Assembly: GCA_017618935.1 (NCBI GenBank)
Contig: JAFZTG010000207.1
Coordinates: 1 to 10,636 of the forward strand
Source: Bacteroidales bacterium
Lineage (GTDB): Bacteria; Bacteroidota; Bacteroidia; Bacteroidales; UBA1715
DNA: 10,636 nucleotides
Direction: 5' to 3'
The position numbers were made by a program, and so were the translations under genes. Positions 7,580-10,636 of the stretch are shown here, one piece after another. The notes under the pieces are model-generated. The model made no database searches, was not told where the DNA came from, and saw nothing but the letters and a program-made list of their open reading frames with translations. The first letter of the stretch is position 1; every line of letters starts with the position of its first letter.

Positions 7580-8316
7580 TATTCAAATCGTGTTCCGTTT
7601 TTCTGCCAATATTTTATGAGAATGAAGCCGAAAATCATTCCTCCAAGGTGGGCAAAATGTGCAGTGTTGTCGCCCACGGAATTTCTAATACCGCTAAATA
7701 ATTCAATCAATCCATATATCAAAACGAACCATTTCGCTTTAATTGGAATTGCAAAGTAAACGTACAATTCTGCGTTAGGGAACAACATTCCAAATGCCAT
7801 CAAAAGCCCGAAGACTGCTCCTGATGCTCCTACGGTTGCTCCGTTCACTATCGCGTTTACGCTTCCGAGAGTGCCGTCAACCCAGTTTCGGCCCGAACGA
7901 ATGAGGTCGTCGCCCTGTGTAAGTACCAAATCCCACATTTCGTCGGTTATCACGAACGTTTGTAGGTGAATGTAGGCAACAATGATTTGCACGATTCCCG
8001 CTCCTATGCCCGTTGCCAAATAATAAATGAGAAATTTCTTGCTTCCCCAGAATTGTTCGAGCGTGTGGCCAAACATCCACAATGCCAGCATGTTGAAGAA
8101 TATATGTTCGAAATTTGCGTGCATAAACATATAACTAATGAACTGCACGGGGCGAAAACTCGGTGATTTTATGTAATGTAACCCTAAATCGTTGGCAACG
8201 TTGTAACCTATGTTTTCCAGGAACCAACTTATAATAAAACAGGCAACGTTGATTATAAGTAAGTTTTTGACAACGGGTGTCAGCATTGAAAAACCTGATG
8301 GACGAAAGTAACTCAT
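7579..8316 (-). CDS. Rhomboid family intramembrane serine protease
   Basis: The 245-residue polytopic membrane protein has the full rhomboid signature. HANFEHIFFNM (66-76) supplies the oxyanion-hole His71 and Asn75. GASGAVFG (163-170) carries nucleophile Ser165, and AHFAHLGG (219-226) carries catalytic His223. Rhomboids cleave transmembrane segments of substrate proteins within the lipid bilayer. A long loop of about 114-150 between hydrophobic segments (TDEMWDLVLTQGDD) is charged and lies before the GxSG helix. The start ATG is 1 nt after the mutL stop, and no Shine-Dalgarno is seen. No substrate is identifiable. The giant secreted protein at the left edge has a normal signal peptide and no visible rhomboid-cleaved anchor, although its C-terminus is not in view. 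Confidence 0.95.
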   Translation of the reverse strand: MSYFRPSGFSMLTPVVKNLLIINVACFIISWFLENIGYNVANDLGLHYIKSPSFRPVQFISYMFMHANFEHIFFNMLALWMFGHTLEQFWGSKKFLIYYLATGIGAGIVQIIVAYIHLQTFVITDEMWDLVLTQGDDLIRSGRNWVDGTLGSVNAIVNGATVGASGAVFGLLMAFGMLFPNAELYVYFAIPIKAKWFVLIYGLIELFSGIRNSVGDNTAHFAHLGGMIFGFILIKYWQKNGTRFE

Positions 8317-8317
8317 G

Positions 8318-10144
8318 CTAATTAAATTTTTTTAACAAATCATCGGGTTCTACAATAATGGTTACGATTTGTCCTTCGGGAGTAATCGTAAATGATTTAT
8401 TTTGAAGCAGTTGTGCAACAAAATGTTGCATTTCCTCAACCGTCATGTTAGGATTTCTATATAATGAAGCCGCCTTTGCAAGATTTTGTGCAATCTGTTC
8501 TTGCACGGAATCTTTCACGGTTTTGTTGTTCTCGCTGTAATTCGTGATGAAATCGGTTACGACCTGTGGTAATTCGCCAATAGGCACATCGGCGGGTGCT
8601 CCGTTTGCCACAAAAGAATTTTGCCCGAATTCCTCAATGTCGAATCCAAGTTCCTGCAATTGCGGAAGCAACGTTTTCAGCGTTTCCGACTCGTCGGCCG
8701 TAAGGTCAATACGAATTGGCAACAGCGTTTTTTGCGATGGCATCTGCTTGTGCGTGAACGAGTCGAAAAATTGGTCGTACAACATTCTGTAATGAGCTCT
8801 TTTAATGTCAATTACATAGATTTTCTCGTTTGCAAAAGCAAGGATATATTTTTTTTGAATCTGCGTACAAAACTGAATGCTCAATTCCTTTGTTTGTTCG
8901 TCGGCACAAGTGTTTCCCGATGAAAAATCAAAATGGAGCGACTCGTCTTTCTTGTTTGTCTCGTATTCCTCAAACAATTTCTCCCAATTCCTTGTATTTG
9001 CTTGCTGATTGGGGTACGACAGCGAACTCTTGGTCTTGAACGGATTATATTCGGGATTATATTTGATTGTTGGTGGCGTGACAGGTCGGTCATTTTTAGG
9101 TGAAAACATGTCGTTATAGTCCGCCGAATCACTAAAATCGAGCGAGGGAACGATGTTGTTCTTTCCCAGCGTGCATTTTATCGTGGCTTCGAGCAACTGA
9201 CAGATATTGAATTCGTCGGAGAATTTGATTTCTGTCTTTGTCGGGTGAATGTTCACGTCGATGTTTGACGGGTCAATCTCAAAAAAGATGAAAAATGGCG
9301 GATATTCCTTTTGTGGCAATAGATTACCGTATGCTCTCATTACCGAGCCGAGAAAACTTTTCTGACGGAAGAATCTGTTGTTTACAAAGAAAAACTGATT
9401 TGCCCCGTTTTTCCGAGAAATTTCAGGCAGGCCGACGAAACCGTATATTTTCACTATGTCCGATTCATCCTCGATTGGAAGAAGACCTTTCTCCATTGTT
9501 TTCCCAAAGATTTTTACAATGCGTTGCATTAAGTTTCCCTTGTCGTATTTTGCGTACAAGTCGCCATCTTTATAGATGGTGAACGAAATTTGTGGATTTG
9601 CAATCGTCGTCTGATAAATCTCGGCAAGAATGTAATTGAATTCCGTTTGATTCGATTTCAGGAATTTTCGTCGTGCCGGCGTATTGAAGAAAAGATTTTT
9701 CACCGTGAACGTCGTTCCTTGCGGACAGGCGTCTGGTGTCTGCGATTCAATCTTGCTCCCCGCAATGCAGATTTTTGTCCCTAATTCGGCATCTTTTTGG
9801 CGCGTTTTGAGTTCCGTTTGCGAAACGGCTGCGATTGATGCCAATGCCTCGCCACGAAAACCCATGGAACGAATATGGAAAATGTCCGACGCATCTTTGA
9901 TTTTCGACGTTGCATGTCGTTCAAACGCCATTCTTGCATCGGTTTCCGACATACCCACGCCGTTGTCGCTGATTTGAATGGTTGTCCTGCCAGCATCCAC
10001 AATCGAAATCGTGATGTCGGTCGCGTGAGCGTCTATTGCGTTCTCCACAAGTTCCTTGACCACCGATGCTGGTCGTTGAACCACTTCGCCGGCGGCTATC
10101 TGATTTGCTACGGAATCGGGTAAAAGGTGGATGATGTCGGACAT
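8318..10144 (-). CDS. mutL: DNA mismatch repair protein MutL
   Basis: The 608-residue length fits MutL. The N-terminal GHKL ATPase is intact: QIAAGEVVQRPASVVKELVE with general base Glu31 and Mg-binding Asn35, DNGVGM at 60-65, GFRGEALASI at 95-104, FFNTPARRKFL at 152-162, and the Lys in HPTK (Lys303) that contacts ATP. A linker of about 335-420 is low-complexity and polar. The C-terminal dimerisation domain (about 421-590) contains QKTLLPI (471-477), similar to the MutL beta-clamp contact. The endonuclease motif DQHA(x)2E(x)4E is degenerate: D446-IKRAHYRML-Y-D457. The usual C-terminal Cys/His zinc ligands are missing. It acts with MutS in mismatch repair, but strand nicking by this protein is doubtful. 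The ATG lies 1 nt after the preceding stop. Confidence 0.97.
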   Translation of the reverse strand: MSDIIHLLPDSVANQIAAGEVVQRPASVVKELVENAIDAHATDITISIVDAGRTTIQISDNGVGMSETDARMAFERHATSKIKDASDIFHIRSMGFRGEALASIAAVSQTELKTRQKDAELGTKICIAGSKIESQTPDACPQGTTFTVKNLFFNTPARRKFLKSNQTEFNYILAEIYQTTIANPQISFTIYKDGDLYAKYDKGNLMQRIVKIFGKTMEKGLLPIEDESDIVKIYGFVGLPEISRKNGANQFFFVNNRFFRQKSFLGSVMRAYGNLLPQKEYPPFFIFFEIDPSNIDVNIHPTKTEIKFSDEFNICQLLEATIKCTLGKNNIVPSLDFSDSADYNDMFSPKNDRPVTPPTIKYNPEYNPFKTKSSLSYPNQQANTRNWEKLFEEYETNKKDESLHFDFSSGNTCADEQTKELSIQFCTQIQKKYILAFANEKIYVIDIKRAHYRMLYDQFFDSFTHKQMPSQKTLLPIRIDLTADESETLKTLLPQLQELGFDIEEFGQNSFVANGAPADVPIGELPQVVTDFITNYSENNKTVKDSVQEQIAQNLAKAASLYRNPNMTVEEMQHFVAQLLQNKSFTITPEGQIVTIIVEPDDLLKKFN

Positions 10145-10145
10145 A

Positions 10146-10439
10146 CTACATTCTCATTATAAAGTACACGCCAAGGAAAATGAGAAAAGCGAGCAAAACG
10201 AGCGTTTTCAGACTTCCGTCTTTGGAACGTCGGTTTGAAATTTTGTTTTTCTCGAATTTTCTGTGTAGGTCCGATACGAACGTACCTTTCGGCAGTTCTT
10301 CGCCTTGTTCAAGTTTAACCTCTTGTAAAACGACGGCGCGTCTGTGCTCCCGCTCTTCCTTCTGCTTGTCGTAGTAACGAGTAGGCATGTGGAAACCGCG
10401 AGGTTTCGGAGGATTGTATATGGAAGATATGAAACCCAT
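10146..10439 (-). CDS. Small membrane-anchored hypothetical protein upstream of mutL
   Basis: This is a 97-residue protein with a basic, charged N-terminal part (about 20-75: many Lys, Arg and Glu, e.g. KQKEEREHRR) and one C-terminal hydrophobic span (about 78-95: LKTLVLLAFLIFLGVYFIM). That suggests a tail-anchored inner-membrane protein with a cytoplasmic head. The opening YNPPKPRGFHMPTRYYD is Pro/aromatic rich and looks conserved; I recall similar small proteins beside mutL in Bacteroidales but cannot name a family. The ATG at 10437-10439 is preferred over an in-frame TTG at 10458-10460. The TTG overlaps the TATATTTG promoter box, whereas the ATG leaves a short leader. It is the first gene of the mutL operon, and its stop is 1 nt before the mutL ATG. 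Function unknown. Confidence 0.82.
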   Translation of the reverse strand: MGFISSIYNPPKPRGFHMPTRYYDKQKEEREHRRAVVLQEVKLEQGEELPKGTFVSDLHRKFEKNKISNRRSKDGSLKTLVLLAFLIFLGVYFIMRM

Positions 10440-10457
10440 TGTCTTTTGTTTCTGTTG

Positions 10458-10465
10458 CAAATATA
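10458..10465 (-). promoter_or_regulatory. Bacteroidota-type -7 box for the mutL operon
   Basis: The minus strand reads TATATTTG, an exact match to TAnnTTTG, 18 nt before the ATG at 10439. Transcription would start near 10450, giving a leader of about 10 nt. No strong TTTG -33 element is visible upstream, where the sequence is A/T-rich. The position is ideal for driving all five minus-strand genes down to 5607. Confidence 0.6.
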
Positions 10466-10511
10466 CTTAAAATAGATTTTTTATGAATGAGTATAAAAAA
10501 GTTTTTATCCA

Positions 10512-10542
10512 TTTGTTTGAATAAAAAAAAAGACTACTTTTG
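10512..10542 (+). promoter_or_regulatory. Bacteroidota-type promoter of the tRNA gene
   Basis: TTTG at 10512-10515 (-33) is followed after 19 nt by TACTTTTG at 10535-10542 (-7, matching TAnnTTTG). The spacing fits the Bacteroides consensus. The tRNA begins 20 nt after the -7 box. The spacer contains a run of nine A residues (10523-10531). It is back to back with the mutL operon promoter, about 50 bp apart. Confidence 0.75.
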
Positions 10543-10561
10543 CAAGCGATTTAGAAATCAT

Positions 10562-10636
10562 GGCGAGGTAGCTCAGCTGGTTAGAGCGCATGATTCATAA
10601 TCATGAGGTCGGCGGATCATGCCCGCCTCTCGCTAC
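10562..10636 (+). tRNA. tRNA-Met (CAT anticodon), elongator type, at window edge
   Basis: The cloverleaf folds throughout. The acceptor is GGCGAGG (10562-10568) with TCTCGCT (10628-10634), including G-U at pairs 1-72 and 7-66. The D-arm is GCTC/GAGC with GG in the loop. The anticodon stem CATGA/TCATG encloses TTCATAA, with CAT at 10596-10598. The T-stem is GGCGG/CCGCC, followed by discriminator A at 10635. The anticodon stem lacks the three G-C pairs of an initiator tRNA, so it is elongator Met. A lysidine-modified Ile2 tRNA is the alternative. The T-loop ATCATGC departs from the usual TTCRANY. CCA is cut by the edge or not encoded. Confidence 0.9.

Noticed and set aside
6698..8316. Rhombosortase/GlyGly-CTERM system processing the giant surface protein
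   Set aside because: No GlyGly-CTERM signal is visible, the surface protein's C-terminus is outside the window, and the two loci are separated by a likely transcription break.
10440..10460. TTG-initiated longer form of the small protein upstream of mutL
   Set aside because: The extra seven residues begin inside the TATATTTG promoter box, so that codon would not be in the transcript. The ATG at 10439 is preferred.

Overview
The window looks like a chromosomal segment of a low-to-moderate GC member of the Bacteroidota, most likely the order Bacteroidales. Three things point there. Promoters carry the Bacteroidota-type -7 box TAnnTTTG (clearest in front of the tRNA). Gene starts have AT-rich leaders without a Shine-Dalgarno sequence. 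The left-edge protein has Bacteroidota-style surface architecture: a Calx-beta-like domain, many InlB/Listeria-Bacteroides repeats and a SprB-like repeat. The gene order hypothetical-mutL-rhomboid-rhomboid-EEP also resembles what I recall from Bacteroidales; I could not check this.

Layout, read in the minus-strand direction of transcription. At the right edge is a plus-strand tRNA with a CAT anticodon (10562-10636). It is transcribed divergently from a compact five-gene minus-strand operon. The operon order is a 97-residue single-span membrane protein, mutL, an active-looking rhomboid protease, a second rhomboid that lacks the catalytic Ser and His, and a membrane-anchored endonuclease/exonuclease/phosphatase (EEP) family protein. 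Junctions are a 1-nt gap, a 1-nt gap, a TAATG overlap and an ATGA overlap, so the five genes are very probably cotranscribed and partly translationally coupled. A 226-bp spacer (5381-5606) with two palindromic elements follows. The left half (2-5380, minus) is a single reading frame that runs off the window.

That left-half frame translates without interruption for 1793 codons. It encodes a secreted protein with a signal peptide, a Calx-beta-like domain, a poorly recognised beta-rich region, 15 tandem InlB-type repeats of 70-80 residues, one divergent InlB repeat, an Ig-like stretch and the beginning of a SprB-type repeat. It is most likely a large cell-surface or secreted adhesin-like protein. 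A type IX sorting domain would be expected beyond the edge but is not visible.

Functionally, the operon combines DNA mismatch repair (MutL) with membrane proteolysis (rhomboid plus pseudo-rhomboid) and a membrane-tethered phosphodiesterase-type enzyme. Nothing in the sequence shows they share a pathway. I see no CRISPR array, insertion sequence, prophage or defence cassette. The points most worth checking are the degenerate MutL endonuclease motif, the active/inactive rhomboid pair, the homogenised repeat array, the palindromes in the spacer and the atypical T-loop of the tRNA.
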